A stretch of DNA of 64,000 nucleotides from Siphonodentalium dalli (Eukaryota; Mollusca; Scaphopoda; Gadilida; Siphonodentaliidae). This document shows positions 1 through 11,891 of the stretch, piece by piece. The stretch's first letter is position 1, and the number at the start of each line of letters is the position of its first letter. The stretch covers positions 24,120,987 through 24,184,986 of the forward strand of contig CP136063.1 of the NCBI GenBank assembly GCA_032622095.1, read 5' to 3'. The notes beneath the pieces were generated by a model. It was not told where the DNA came from. It saw only the letters and a list, made by a program, of their open reading frames with translations, and did not search any database. The translations under genes were made by a program, and so were the position numbers.

Positions 1-371
1 CACCAGGGGTCGACCCGGGGTCAGTATGGGCTCTGGGCTTCCCAGAGTTAGTCACCCCAAGTCAAATATCCTTCGGTGAGGCTTGTGGGTCTAACTTGTG
101 CAGGTGTTAGATTGGAATTTATTGGTCACAATCATTGTGGTATTTGTATTGTATTAATATGTCTATTAATCATGTATATAATTATAATGATTTTTCTGTA
201 CAGAAGTACAGCAATGAATTACTTCATCCACAGCAAGTATTACTTCGTCCACATGTATGTGAAGTTGCTAGTCGCCATGAACTTGAGGAAGTTGAGGTAG
301 GATAGACACATATTATCCTTTACCCACCATTAATGCACTATCCCATTATTTTTTGGCCGACCTTCGGTTTG
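1..371. other. Unassigned non-coding DNA
   Basis: AT-rich sequence with no supported gene. An open frame at 76-300 has no recognisable domain and is not called. Confidence 0.4.
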
Positions 372-649
372 GCAGAAAAAGCCAAAAAATTCATATACTG
401 GGATAGTTGATTAACACAATTATTTATATTTTGCATTGCAGTACCGGTACCTGCAATAACAATATATCATTCTAATTTCTATGACTTGTATGAGTATAAT
501 TATAAAATATTAATTATTATGTTTCAATTTTGACATTTTGTTTGTGTCATTAATAGTATAATGATATCGATGTTGGGGAGCATAGCTCCCCACATTTTGG
601 CAAATAAATTTTATATAAAACACTTGGGAGTTATTATTTCTGGGAGATT
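372..649 (+). repeat. 278-bp direct repeat, copy A
   Basis: Nearly identical in sequence and equal in length to 988-1265, with 338 bp between the two. Both start GCAGAAAAAGCC and end CTGGGAGATT, and both contain a small hairpin GGGGAGCATAGCTCCCC. This could be a recent tandem duplication or the direct repeats of a small element. Confidence 0.85.
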
Positions 650-987
650 AGTTACTTTTATGATACCATCTTAAAATGATTAATCTTCTCGGAAAAGCTT
701 GAACTCCGCGTCGACATTTTGTTTTTCCTCCTCAGGGAATAATGTTTCGCTTTGTTTCATTGGTCCAACGCATATAGTTTTATCCAATCATGATAGGTCG
801 CTAAGGGTGACAACCCGTTAGTACTAGCGATTTGATTGGTCAGATTTGTTTAGGTTCACTTCCGCGTTAATTTCTGAGAAAATAAATTATTCGAATTTTG
901 ACTTTGAGCGTGATTAGCTCTCTTTTTATTTCCCACCCACCCAAAAATTACCCAAAGTATTTAGATATTTCATTTTGTCATTGTATT

Positions 988-1265
988 GCAGAAAAAGCCA
1001 AAAATTTCATATACTGGGATAGTTGATTAACACAATTATTTATATTTTGCATTGCAGTACCGGTACCTGCAATAACAATATATCATTCTAATTTCTATGA
1101 CTCGTATGAGTATAATTATAAAATATTAATTATTATGTTTCAATTTTGACATTTTATTTGTGTCATTAATAGTATAATGATATCGATGTTGGGGAGCATA
1201 GCTCCCCACATTTTGGCAAATAAATTTTATATAAAACACTTGGGAGTTATTATTTCTGGGAGATT
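988..1265 (+). repeat. 278-bp direct repeat, copy B
   Basis: Second copy of 372-649. The two differ at only a few bases and show no indel in the alignment by eye. The intervening 650-987 shows nothing recognisable. Confidence 0.85.
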
Positions 1266-2397
1266 GGAGGTGATAATCTGAATGTCCATGAGTAGGGACA
1301 TTACCTCCCTCGAGATGTCGCTCGTAAGCTGACTTCCGGTATTAAAAAAAGGCGTCCCGACCATGGAACCGGAGCGGGGTGTTGCAATCTATGGAATCAC
1401 ATGACACTCGATCTTTATAGATCTTTTTGGATTTCGCGCTAAAACGAAATCCGAATAAATAAGCTATCATTTAGTGCTCAAATAAATAACCGGGATCAAT
1501 TAGAACATGATAAAAGAAATTTTCGAAAATTAGGCGGACACAGTAATTGGGGTTCAATGCAGTTCACGTGGATAAAAAGTAATGTTTGAGACAGAATTTT
1601 TTTTATTTAGCTGCTGCGCTCTCATCGGCCACCCGGTAGAATACCTGGTAAAAGTTAATGGCGAACCAAATTTTATAGTGGCTATAAATAGACAAACGGA
1701 TATGGCAAGGGTTCGTTTCGCTGAATAGTTCTCACTTCCGCTTTAGATCCAGATCTGAAGAATTGAAGCACGTTTTCGCGAACAGAACGCTTTTTACGAA
1801 GCAAAAGCTATACTAAGAATATATTTCACTTGTTTATTTTGAGGTAGGTGAAGCTAAACATTGAATACGTATATTCGGAGTGCCATGACCTTGTTCCCAT
1901 TGTCTCCGACACAACTTATCAATTGTTGTGATTACCGTTATATCAGTTTCACTTTCAGTTTCGATTACACCTAAGTACCTGGTCAAAACAGCTGATCGCT
2001 ACAGGTGTTAGATTATATTTGATTTTGTTAGCAGCAATAAACACGTTGAAAGTGTAATTTTACACAAAATAGTATAACATTATGTGAATATAAACTGTAT
2101 GTATAACATAAGTAAAAGTGGTTTATATATATTACTAGGGGGTTGCCCGTCACAAAATGACGGGTATATAAATGTTCTTTGTCATTTTCTAGTGTCCGCT
2201 TTCATGGACACATGGAATGGTCATGCTTCTCTTTTTTTGTTACTGGATGCACGTTGGAACACTTTATTTCGCTAACACTGTTTTCTACACACCCAGTCTA
2301 CATATGCGCATGCACACATTGAACGAAACAAAATCAGTATATTATTTAAATACTACTATGCACCAACTGAAACATACTCAATTCAGGAGCTTTCATT
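1266..2397. other. Unassigned non-coding DNA
   Basis: No gene, RNA gene or clear repeat was seen. From about 2140 the sequence enters the same repeat family that is duplicated at 2398-3020. Confidence 0.35.
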
Positions 2398-3020
2398 TGG
2401 GAGCTTGTTGCACATTTTGAACGGACCCACTTTGGAACCTTTATTCCGCATGCCGCCTAATTATCATACGCCTGCACTGTGCGGTCCATTTGTATGAACA
2501 CTTTTCAATAAAATTGTATTTTTACCCCCATCTCCCCAACCCATGTATATGCATGCACATATGGAACGCAACAATCCAAATATTGTACTTTATCTATACT
2601 GAAACAGGCTCAATTCGGGAGACTTTATTCAGCGGGGAGGGGTATACAGCCCTTTCTGCGCATCGCGCACATTATATATGATCTTGAACTGCGTGAGCTT
2701 CGCGCACATATAGGGAGCTTGCAGCACATTTTAAACGGACCCCCTTTGGAACCTGTATTCAACATGCAGCCTAATGATCACACGCCATGCAATGCGCGGC
2801 CCATTTGTATGAAAACTTTATTTCAATAAAACTGTATTTTTGCCCCCACCATCATCTCCCCAATGCACGTATATGCATGCACATATGGAACGCAACAATC
2901 AAGATATTTTACTTTATCTATAGGGCCTACTAACTGAAACAGGCTCTATTCGGAACCTTTATTTAGCGGGGGAGGGGTCTGCAGCCCCTTAGTGAGCTTC
3001 GCGCACATTATATGAATTTA
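2398..3020 (+). repeat. Tandem duplication, unit about 315 bp
   Basis: Two diverged units start at about 2398 (GGGAGCTTGTTGCACATTTT) and about 2713 (GGGAGCTTGCAGCACATTTT). Both continue through a shared TATGCATGCACATATGGAAC block and a TGAAACAGGCTC block. Related sequence (CTGAAACAGGCTC) recurs near 56340, so this is a dispersed family. The class of element is not recognised. Confidence 0.7.
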
Positions 3021-3868
3021 AACTGCGTGCGCTTCGCGCACATTGTGATCTTTTAAACGTTTATTCTTTTATCAGATTTGCACTCAACCAAAAGATTAAA
3101 AGAATATTAATTAGCGTCGGCAGTATTGCTTACACTATAGGCCCTATTATTAGGCCTGTCCCGAGAATGTGATTTTTCTAACTGAGTTTGGCGAATTTAC
3201 TGAGTTCACGGTACCCACTGGCGGGAGGTCAGACTGTCCATTCGCCATCTTCCGTGTATACTGGTACTCCTTCGATACCACACTCAATGCACAACTTTCG
3301 TATCAAAGACAGCATTATTTACTTATGTTCAAACCCAACTGGCAAATTAAAATAGAATCAAAATACCATATTAGAATTAGTACCCATTCCCAACGACGAA
3401 CGTTCGAGTCTTGACTCTGCACCCCACTACATCCATCCATTCCCAACGACGGTAGAACGTTCGAGTCTTGACTACACCCCACTATACATGCACTTCCGCG
3501 ACAAAATCAACATTCGTTATCTAAATTCACAATGTACCTGAACTGACACTTTAAATATTGTATATCCTACTATATGTGAACTTGAATTATGTCATCACCA
3601 ATAAATGCATGTATAATCGATTATCTTTTCAATAATAATATCTCTCGGGGTTCTATCTAGGTAACAATATTTTGTTTGGCAAGAGATTTTCCACAATAAT
3701 CTCAGCTGCTTATCGCGTTAATGCTAATACGTCACATACTCTTATCACACGTACATATTAGCAGCTTATCGAACTATGCATACATACGCTCAAATAATAT
3801 GTACACGCTGTAACACGCAACCCTTGAAGTTACTTTGATGTTATTGTTATTTTGAACAAACTGAAAAC
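3021..3868. other. Unassigned non-coding DNA with a short direct repeat
   Basis: A block of about 45 bp beginning TTCCCAACGACG occurs at about 3389 and again at about 3440, both followed by CGTTCGAGTCTTGACT. No gene is supported. Confidence 0.4.
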
Positions 3869-4084
3869 ATGACGATGCAAGAAATTTTCATTTTTGTATG
3901 CTTATCGCTGTACCAATTGATTGTATGTAATCAACGACAAAATGACCAACACGCCGAGAATGATTCATACCATGCTGATGATAAACACTGGAATATATGC
4001 ATTCATACTGATGGTGACATTGGCCAAGATGACAGCGACTCGGACCAGTCCATCAGACGCCGTCCCGTCTATTCCATCATATAA
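3869..4084 (+). CDS. Possible small secreted peptide (71 aa), unrecognised
   Basis: The frame starts with about 20 residues typical of a signal peptide (hydrophobic FIFVCLSLYQLIVC). An acidic, Asp/His-rich segment follows, then a C-terminal RRR before a short tail. An AATAAA lies at about 4138, some 50 bp after the stop. A tribasic site after an acidic spacer would fit a processed secreted peptide, but a chance frame in repeat-rich DNA is equally possible. No family is recognised. Confidence 0.2.
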   Translation: MTMQEIFIFVCLSLYQLIVCNQRQNDQHAENDSYHADDKHWNICIHTDGDIGQDDSDSDQSIRRRPVYSII

Positions 4085-4253
4085 TTGTCTCCACAATGTT
4101 TTACCTGAAATAATTTGACGTCATTGCTCTTACATAAATAATAAAGAGCGTTTATTTTACTTCTCTATCACGATGAAGTTATTGAGCATCGTGTATCGCT
4201 ATTTCACCAGAGGTCACATGTTAGACATTGTACACGTATATACATACGTAACA

Positions 4254-4722
4254 TCAGAGCAAGAGGGGAGAGGGGAAAAAGCAAATGAGCAAGAGGGGAG
4301 AGGGAATAAGAGAAAATAGTGAGCAAGGGAAAAAGAGCAAAAGAGTAAGTGAGCAAGGGAAAAAGAGTAAGTGAGCAAGGGAAAAAGAGCAACTGAGCAA
4401 GAGGTGAGGAACAAAGAGCAAGTGAGCAAGGGAAAAAGAGAAAAAGAGTAAGTGAGCAAGGGAAAAAGAGCAACTGAGCAAGAGCTGAGGAAAAAAGAGC
4501 AAGTGAGCAAGGGAAAAAGAGCAAGTGAGCAAGGGCAAAAGAGTAAGTGAGCAAGGGAAAAAGAGCAACTGAGCAAGAGGTGAGAAAAAAGAGCAAGTGA
4601 GCAAGGGAAAAAGAGCAAGTGAGCAAGGGAAAAAGAGCAAAAGAGTAAGTGAGCAAGGGGAAAAGAGCAACTGAGCAAGAGGTGAGGAAAAAAGAGCAAG
4701 TGAGCAAGGAAAAAAAGAGCAT
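4254..4722 (+). repeat. Purine-rich minisatellite
   Basis: Irregular tandem repeats of about 20-25 bp built from GTGAGCAAGGGAAAAAGAGC and variants cover about 470 bp. Purines dominate the plus strand throughout. Long minus-strand frames rich in Ser, Leu and Phe are by-products of the repeat. Confidence 0.9.
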
Positions 4723-5195
4723 ATAGAAGAGGATACTAATCACACGAGTCAATGGATTATAAAAAGCAGCATTTTATAGATCGAAAAGAATTTTGTCAGA
4801 ATATTGTCATGAAAAAGAATTTCATACCGAATATAAGTAATCTCCCAAACTTCTCACCCGTACACGTCAGCAGCTTATCGCGTTAATACTTCACCTGTAC
4901 ATATAAACGGCTTATTGAGTTATGCATACATATATAGTACGTCACCTGGACATTTTATCAGTTTATCACGTGATCACTAAATGTGGCAATCGGGTGTCCA
5001 CAGATGCCTGCAATGTATTATTTATAATAATTGGACTCATTGATCTCACGTAAATAATACTCTTAGTTGTTCCAATATATTTGACTGGAATATAACGATC
5101 TTTAACTTATTTATCGATCTATGTTAGAACATGGTCTTAACAAAAAACATGACCATAAAAAAATTACCTTACCTTTATGCATGAATCTAATTTGA

Positions 5196-5735
5196 TCATG
5201 CGTAAATATTGTCAGCTTATCATCGGATTTACTCATCAGACGATAAGCTCAGGTATGATTGTATCATGTGTACATGTATATATGGTCATGGTAGGGCGAG
5301 CAAACTGTAATGTTTACACACTTAAGCTCTGGATAAACAATACATATCGCATCTGCAGCAGTCTACTTCATTGTGAATTAAGTCACTCTGGGTTATTTGA
5401 CTATAAACGTGTTACACCACAGTATTGGGTTATTGTAATTTAATGAAAATTTTCACACGCACCCACACACACACACACACCCTCACACCCACCCACACAC
5501 ATCCTCGCACACCCTCCTATACACCAACGCACCATCACTCACCCTCACACCAACACTCACACACGTGCATGCAAACACAACACAGCCGTTGGTTATTGTA
5601 ATTTAATGAAAATTGTACACGGATGTATGCCATCATGATTGCTTTCAAAAATAGTACAACTTCCCGTTGGTAATTACTCATACGAACGAAGAGCGTTTAA
5701 CTTATACGAAATTACTGATTATTACACGAATAAAT
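5196..5735 (+). repeat. Dispersed repeat, diverged copy 1
   Basis: Shares blocks in the same order with 5840-6404: AAGCTCAGGTATGA, CTTAAGCTCTG-ATAAAC, CATTGTGAATTAA-TCACTC, GGTAATTACTCATACGAA. A CA-rich stretch and a partial internal duplication interrupt it. The element type is unknown. Confidence 0.65.
5453..5580 (+). repeat. CA-rich simple repeat
   Basis: Pure (AC)n followed by CCTCACACC and CACACC variants. Confidence 0.9.
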
Positions 5736-5839
5736 TGAGCCTTGAAATCTATATTTCACATCTTCCTTAAATGTCTCGACATATACAGACATATACACAT
5801 TTTTATGCTCATCCCGTCTGATGAGTAACTCAGATGTTT

Positions 5840-6404
5840 ACATATTTAAGCTCAGGTATGACGCAAATTGTATCAATGGTACATATATGTGCATCTTATC
5901 ACGTGGCAATCAAAATGTGATATTTACACGCTTAAGCTCTGAATAAACTATACATATCGCATCTGAATGAATTTCTGGAATGTAGGTTAGCCATGCGTTC
6001 ACAGACACTGGAATAAAATAGTCACTGTCTATAGAGAAGTATGACCGGTACGTAAATAATAAAGCGCGTTATCGAGTCTATTCATTATCAATAATAGATG
6101 GTCATTTAGTCAAAACAGTATGGTGTCCTTTATCCCCCACATATTGGAGCCACACATTACTTGATGTTCACTTATACAGTTGTATGTCAATTATCAGTGG
6201 AGTGTCAGTGTACTTCATTGTGAATTAAATCACTCTGGGTTATTTGACTATAAACTATAAACCTGTTACACCACAGCCGAGGGTTATTGTAATTTAATGA
6301 AAATGTCACACCGAGGTACGCCATCTTGATTGCTTTCAAAAATAGTGCAACTTACCTGTTGGTAATTACTCATACGAATGAAGAGCGTTTAACTGATACG
6401 AAAT
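5840..6404 (+). repeat. Dispersed repeat, diverged copy 2, abutting the Polinton
   Basis: Second copy of the 5196-5735 family. Its end (ACGAAATTACTG) coincides with the truncation point of Polinton copy 1 at 6404/6405. Confidence 0.65.
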
Positions 6405-6637
6405 TACTGTCTGAGAAGACTTCTGATCAAAACTCCACCGAGAAATCCGCCTCCACCAGATTTTAAAAGTATTTTCTTTTTTGAATCGATATGAGTTCTA
6501 CTGTCAGCTATTTTCTTCAGCTCCTTTTTGTGTTTTTGCAAAAATGTTCGTGTCTGCTTTGGAAGCTTTAAGTGATCATCAAGTATTAATTTAGCTGTAG
6601 TCGAAAATACACTCAACACTGCTTCATGCGACTCCAT
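6404..6637 (-). pseudogene. Polinton basic core-like protein, truncated N-terminal part
   Basis: The 77-residue frame has a helical N-terminus, a Lys/Arg-rich segment ending SKKKILLK and a Gly-rich hydrophobic tail (GGGGFLGGVL). In copy 2 the corresponding gene (44961-45527) continues for about 110 more residues. Here the frame is cut at 6405 by the join to a dispersed repeat, which supplies the stop codon. The basic plus Gly-hydrophobic layout recalls adenovirus core and pX-type proteins, but that is only an analogy. It follows the ATPase gene on the same strand after a gap of about 40 bp. Confidence 0.7.
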
Positions 6638-6674
6638 GATTGGAAATGAAAATATTATGTTGATACACTTATCT

Positions 6675-7328
6675 TTATACCGATGAATAAATTATCGCAC
6701 CTCGGTCGTCATTTGTGAGCCAACGATGGAAAATATCAGTTCTAAGTCTCAACGATTAACCGTTTTTGGGTGAAAATCGAGCAGTAAATAACCATGATTG
6801 GTTGAAGTTGCATCATCATATGCTTGCATTAAATGAGGTATTTGCATTTGAGAGGCAATAATTTTTATTTGGCCTTTATCACGCACACTTTGAAATAATA
6901 CCATGTAATGTGTATTCAAACTCAAAGTTCTACTCGCTTTAGATTTCTGAAACATGTTTTGGGTTATGTAAATAACAGACGTATTTCTGTGATGTCCTTT
7001 TCTTGTAAACCACAACATAATTTTTTCTTCATCTTTGTCACCTAACATGTCATAAAAAACGATGAGGTGCGGTAAGTCTGTGTCATCGACAAGTTCATTG
7101 TCATCATCCGGTATTCCATTTATAAATTGAATATTGTGAAATTCTTGCATCTGACTAACTATAGGTATTTTGCCATTCTTTGTAACACCAAACGACTTTG
7201 TATGGAACAGGTTTGAACAAATCATCTTTATATTCAATTAATTTCTTAACAAAATCTGTTTTACCACAACCACTTGGTCCCGATATGAAAATGTTACAGG
7301 GATGTTTGAACAACAATGATTCGTCCAT
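6675..7328 (-). pseudogene. Polinton FtsK/HerA-type packaging ATPase
   Basis: Genome-packaging ATPase of the A32/FtsK-HerA class, expected to pump DNA into the capsid. Walker A is GPSGCGKT, about 17 residues from the start. The Walker B region reads LPHLIVFYDM, where copy 2 has the usual pair of acidic residues, so Asp is replaced by Tyr here. A downstream sensor-like segment reads VIYITQN. The start is the ATG at 7328, which leaves the family's short N-terminus. A frameshift near 7156 splits the gene, and a second indel near 6754 removes the native C-terminus, which in copy 2 runs to an equivalent of 6675. It sits between the F-box-like gene and the core-like gene, as in copy 2. Confidence 0.88.
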
Positions 7329-7359
7329 CTTTACCCTGAGACAAATAATGTAAGACTGA

Positions 7360-7959
7360 TTAGGATTGTTCGGAATCAACCTTTTTTATTTTTAATGAAA
7401 AGTCACCATAACTCCAGATTATTCCAAATGTCCATATTAGTTCATTATCTAAATCTGAAATAGGTCTAGTGGTTTTTAGAATATAATCCAAAGACACTTT
7501 TTCTTCAAATAACTTTTCAGCAGTGAAAATTGTACATGGTTCTCGGAGAATAATGTATCCATATATTCTCGTCACCTCTTCGAATTTCAAAGTTTTTTCA
7601 TTGAGAATCCTGTCTTGATATTCAGAAAAACGAATAAAATTATTTTCAACTAATTCACGAATTTCGTTTATTTCATTTTTAGGAGCACCATGAAATATCC
7701 AATAATCTGAAAACAGTTGATTCAATATATCCATTAAGAAATCAGTTTCAAATTCTGATCTCTCAATCAAACATCTCAGTCGACTCTGCCCCTCAGAGGA
7801 ATGTCCGTTCAGCAAAGTCTCCATTATAATTCTACTTTCCCTCAAAAACCAAGTTTGCTTAAGTTCTCGTTTGATTTCTTGATACATTTTTGACATTTCG
7901 ATCAAGTTATTATAAATTTTCAAAAGCATTTCTGTTGGTAACACATCAATTCCATCCAT
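7360..7959 (-). CDS. F-box-like protein downstream of polB (199 aa)
   Basis: The frame from the ATG at 7959 opens with LPTEMLLKIYNNL, which matches the N-terminal half of an F-box (LPxE, hydrophobics, Ile, Leu). An alpha-helical, charged region follows with no other recognised domain. The start codon overlaps the end of the polB frame by 14 bp, an arrangement also seen in copy 2 (43642). In this copy a 1-nt deletion in polB runs the two frames together. If the F-box is real, the protein could bind Skp1 and recruit a ubiquitin ligase. The motif is only about 15 residues long and the W-containing second half is not obvious, so the domain call is tentative. The open frame itself is intact. Confidence 0.55.
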   Translation of the reverse strand: MDGIDVLPTEMLLKIYNNLIEMSKMYQEIKRELKQTWFLRESRIIMETLLNGHSSEGQSRLRCLIERSEFETDFLMDILNQLFSDYWIFHGAPKNEINEIRELVENNFIRFSEYQDRILNEKTLKFEEVTRIYGYIILREPCTIFTAEKLFEEKVSLDYILKTTRPISDLDNELIWTFGIIWSYGDFSLKIKKVDSEQS

Positions 7960-10900
7960 AAGGAATTGTGTTGTATTCACCCACAACAAGTCGTTTGGTG
8001 TACACAGATCGGAATGTCTTTGTTTGTCTTCACTAATTACTTCTCGGTTCTTTGTGCGTTTAATTCTGCATGGATAGTTTATGACACGTTGAAAATTTAA
8101 CCAGTCGTTAACACATTCAACCATTGAATGCAAATTTATTTGCTGTTTAGTTTTATAATCCAGAGTGATACCCTTGACCTTACATACAGATTGTATGACA
8201 TCATCTATCATGTACTGATATCCATAATTTTTCGGTCCTAACCCTACAAATTTCATGATTTTAGCATCCGGATGTTCATCAGTCCATTTACCAAGGTAGC
8301 TGTCTTCGGTTTTGATATTTTCTTTTTCTGGATCAAAAATATACATACAGCTATCGGTGTCGAAATACAACACCCTATCTTGGAGTTTTTCTAAAACTTT
8401 ATGCAACTCCAAGCGTGCATATGCTGTGACAAATTATGCAACAACTACATTGGCAGATGGATGTGGTTCTATAATATCGGTTTTATTTTCATAGCTGAAT
8501 AATATGAATTTATCCTGTTCAAAAATTTCAACTGCTTTGACGGTGATTTTTTGTATCAGTTAATAGTTCAAAATATCTGGATGGTTCTGAGATATATTCA
8601 GTTTTAGTAAGAATATTATTTTGTGCATTTTTTCCCCATATGCAATTTATCATTAATTTTGCGCACTGGCGGAGTCCTCGATTTTTTCGATTTTTTCTTT
8701 TTCAAGTTTTATACCTTCAACCTCACAATAATCTTTATTGTATTTATCTTTATCTTCTTCACTTTTAACATAATTTGGATATCCACTTGCTTCTTGTTTA
8801 ATTTTGAGGTATTTATCAATGTAATCCCTGTATACTTTGTCCGACCACTCAGTCCAATGCCAAACTTGATACACTTCCAGAATTTGGTAACCCAATTCTA
8901 TTGCTTTGAATAATTCTAAATGTGTCCAAACTCCAACTAAAGCACGCTGTTCGGTTTTATGATTACACTGTCCACTTGCATTTTCTGCACAAGTTTTACA
9001 CAATGTATATATCATTTTGTTATTACAGTGGATCGGTAGCACTGGAATGTACAATTTGTTTGGAGTTAATACTTTGCATTTAATGAGTCCTTTGTAGGAT
9101 TTGATGTCCCTATTTATTCCTGACTTAGAATTGCAGGATGACCAAGAGGGTACTCCTTATATTTATTCACACTAGGATACAAACTGCATATATCAATATA
9201 TTTTATTTCCTGTTTAAATGTTGGTTCTATTTCATGATATAATTTTAGAGCATTAGTCCTGCCATCAAATAATGCTTCCCTTGGTTTAATTGGGTCTTGA
9301 TGCAAATAGAATTGATCCATAGTTTGTTTTAAATTTTTGTCTGCTTTACATTTATTGTCCAGGTCATGTTCCCAGATGCATATTAATTTGCATCCCAAGC
9401 TTTTGATTTCAGTTTCCGTTTTTATTGTTTTATCATACAATTCATGCATTGTTATATTACTGTATGGGTTTCGGCGATTTCTATCTGGATAGCAAGTAGG
9501 ACAGCCATGAAAAAAACACCCATACATTTCATACACTGTGTTTGATCCTGCATGATAACCATCAACAAAATGTGTGCCTATTTTAACTTCACCACCATTT
9601 AAAGCATGTTTTATGTTTATATTTTGTTTTGTAGCAATGTACTGTCGCCATCGAATTGCTTTCATTCAAAATTTACGCATTGTGGATATCCAGCGTCTGA
9701 AATTATACCTAGAGAATTCTCTGGTAATGAATTTTTTCTCCATGCAAGGTTACAGGTTTGAGCTAATGTTATTGCTTCCCGGAATGGATCTATTTGATCA
9801 GTTTCCATTACACATAGTCTGAATTTTCCACATCCACGTCTTAAAATGTCTACATCTGATTTACAATACTTTTGAATTTCTTTTTGGAAATCAAAATTAT
9901 CCTCACCCCTAGCTTCGTACCATTTCAGAAATGAAGTCCTATTTTCCTGACATGATTTCAGGTTTATAGTATTTTTTGTCTAGATATGGTCCTACGTAAT
10001 TCTGAAAGTCCTGTGTATTTGCCCAATGTGGAAAATAACCTTTAGCCATTTCTTCAAGTTGGAATGTTTTTGGAAATTTAGATAATGCCATTGGGATGAA
10101 ACTCAATGAATCGATTACTCTAACACCATTGCATTGTAAACTAAGTATTTTGTTACCATTCATAATAACATTAGGTTTTGAATTTCGATTGTTCACCAAG
10201 TAATGTAAGAGGAACTGACTATCGTAACCTCTTGCATTGTGAGCAATACATGTTGTACCTTTATGGTCGTTGGTGTAAAACAACCATTTGCAAAATCTTT
10301 CCAATACATTCTCACCTTTAAAAACATATTCTCTGTTTGACTATACAGAATAACATGAAATGCATATTTCATCAATGGGTTTACATATACAATTTTCACA
10401 AGCAGTTTGTGCAACACAAAAATTGGGTATATGAACACCAGTATCTTGTTGACATTCAAAATCAAAAAATATGAATGGTACCTTTACTGCTTTCTGTGTT
10501 TCTCTCTTTTGGTACTGTTGGATATGACATCTGTGATCTGATGCGACGATTTCCTTACAGTATTTGCACTTCTTTGTTCCCGAACATATATGTCTTTTCT
10601 CCTTTCGTGTGACGATGTCATTCCCACATTTCTGGCATTTGTGTATCATATCACAAGTAGTTTTGTCTTGTTTTGGTGATTTTTTTTTCAAATGATTGTC
10701 AAGACATCGTTTACTTCTAAAAGTCCTCTTACATTTGATGCAGTGTATCCATCGTTCAAAGGGACATATCTGACTCTCGAAACACATACACTTATATGGA
10801 TATAAATGATCACCTCTGTTGTTCGAACCGACATCACAGTGTTCACAGTAATAATGACATCCAAGGAATCCCGTGACAGTTGTGATCACATCGTAGTTGT

Positions 10901-11741
10901 TGTCATTGAAATATAGATGGACAACTTTACTTTCTTTCCCAACTGGTGGTGATTGAAAAAGAAATCCTTCGTCAGCAAATTGATTATGTATTTTTATAAC
11001 ATACTCAGGATATAATTTTGTATTCCTCAACCCCGCAACTGGTGTCGTGTGATAACCCCACTTTATCCAACAATGACTTTGCAGCTTCCCGTTGTGGAGC
11101 TCTTGCTGGCCTCGTAATCCGTCTCCATTGTTGCTTACATTCAGCTGTATCTTTTTTGTCAGTATTACACATACCAACAACGACAGCCCTCGCAAAACAC
11201 ATGTTATCTTCTGCGTTCTGAATCAGAAGAATACTTTTCTTTATTGTTTTCATTTGATTTTGTTCACCGAATGCTCCATAATTAATGTATGCCTTGCAGT
11301 CCCTGTAGGCATATTCGTGACAGTGATGTCAAATGTCATCTGTCCGTCGTGAATTTTGAATTTTTTGTTCGATAGTGCAACTTTTTCTATGTTGTCAAGC
11401 AATAATTCACCCGTCAGGTCTTTTGCTTCAGTGAACGGGACGTGAATCCCTAGATCTAGCCCTGGATGAAAGATGGAAATTCTCATTTCATTTTTTGGTC
11501 CTGCATCACACTCATCTTTCAAACTGGTCACCAGATCTTTGAAAATTCTGTGAATAGTTTGAAATGGTTGATGATATTCTTGAAATGTGACGTTGAATTT
11601 CTTTGATGCTGTTTTAAATTTCCTCGAGTATTTATCGGTCAGATTTTCTATAGGATAATATTTACAGTCATCATCCAGTCGCACTCTCTTTCTATTATCT
11701 CGTTCGCTTTCGCTATCTGAATATGGCACAAGGCGCTTCAT
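7946..11741 (-). pseudogene. Polinton protein-primed DNA polymerase B
   Basis: Replicative protein-primed B-family polymerase of about 1,260 codons, broken by several frameshifts. The N-terminal part (11741-11250) is a basic, Ser-rich start followed by the conserved pre-polymerase region. A 1-nt deletion near 11270 and another shift near 11020 follow. Next comes a cluster of C-x2-C zinc motifs (about 10850-10560). The exonuclease motifs follow: DFE in IFFDFECQQ near 10455, AHNARGYDSQF near 10230 and KSDVDI near 9855. Polymerase motif A is DICSLYPSV near 9185. Motif B (KLMINCIWGK) lies near 8640 in a shifted frame, and motif C is YFDTDS near 8360. The end is set by the stop at 7946-7948, by comparison with copy 2. 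Confidence 0.92.
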
Positions 11742-11746
11742 CGTGA

Positions 11747-11856
11747 AATGACGACGTGATGTAAATTCGCATCGCTTTTATGCTCTGACACGGACATGCG
11801 CAGTCATCGTCCGTGTCAGAGCATAAAACGACGCGAATTTTCATCACGTCGTCATT
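11747..11856. promoter_or_regulatory. Inverted-repeat divergent promoter between polB and the zinc-knuckle gene
   Basis: Two arms of about 47 bp, near-perfect reverse complements (left AATGACGACGTGATG..., right ...CATCACGTCGTCATT), are separated by about 14 bp. They fill the gap between the divergent polB (start 11741) and zinc-knuckle gene (start 11892). Each arm carries TGACGACGTGATG and TTATGCTCTGACACGGA. The role as a bidirectional promoter is inferred from position. Confidence 0.7.
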
Positions 11857-11891
11857 ACACTGACGATTGAATAACGCAACGAACGCTCACA

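Noticed and set aside
4204..4752. Three overlapping minus-strand frames of 138-182 aa rich in Ser, Leu and Phe
   Set aside because: They are translations of the purine-rich minisatellite in all three frames; there is no domain and no independent support.
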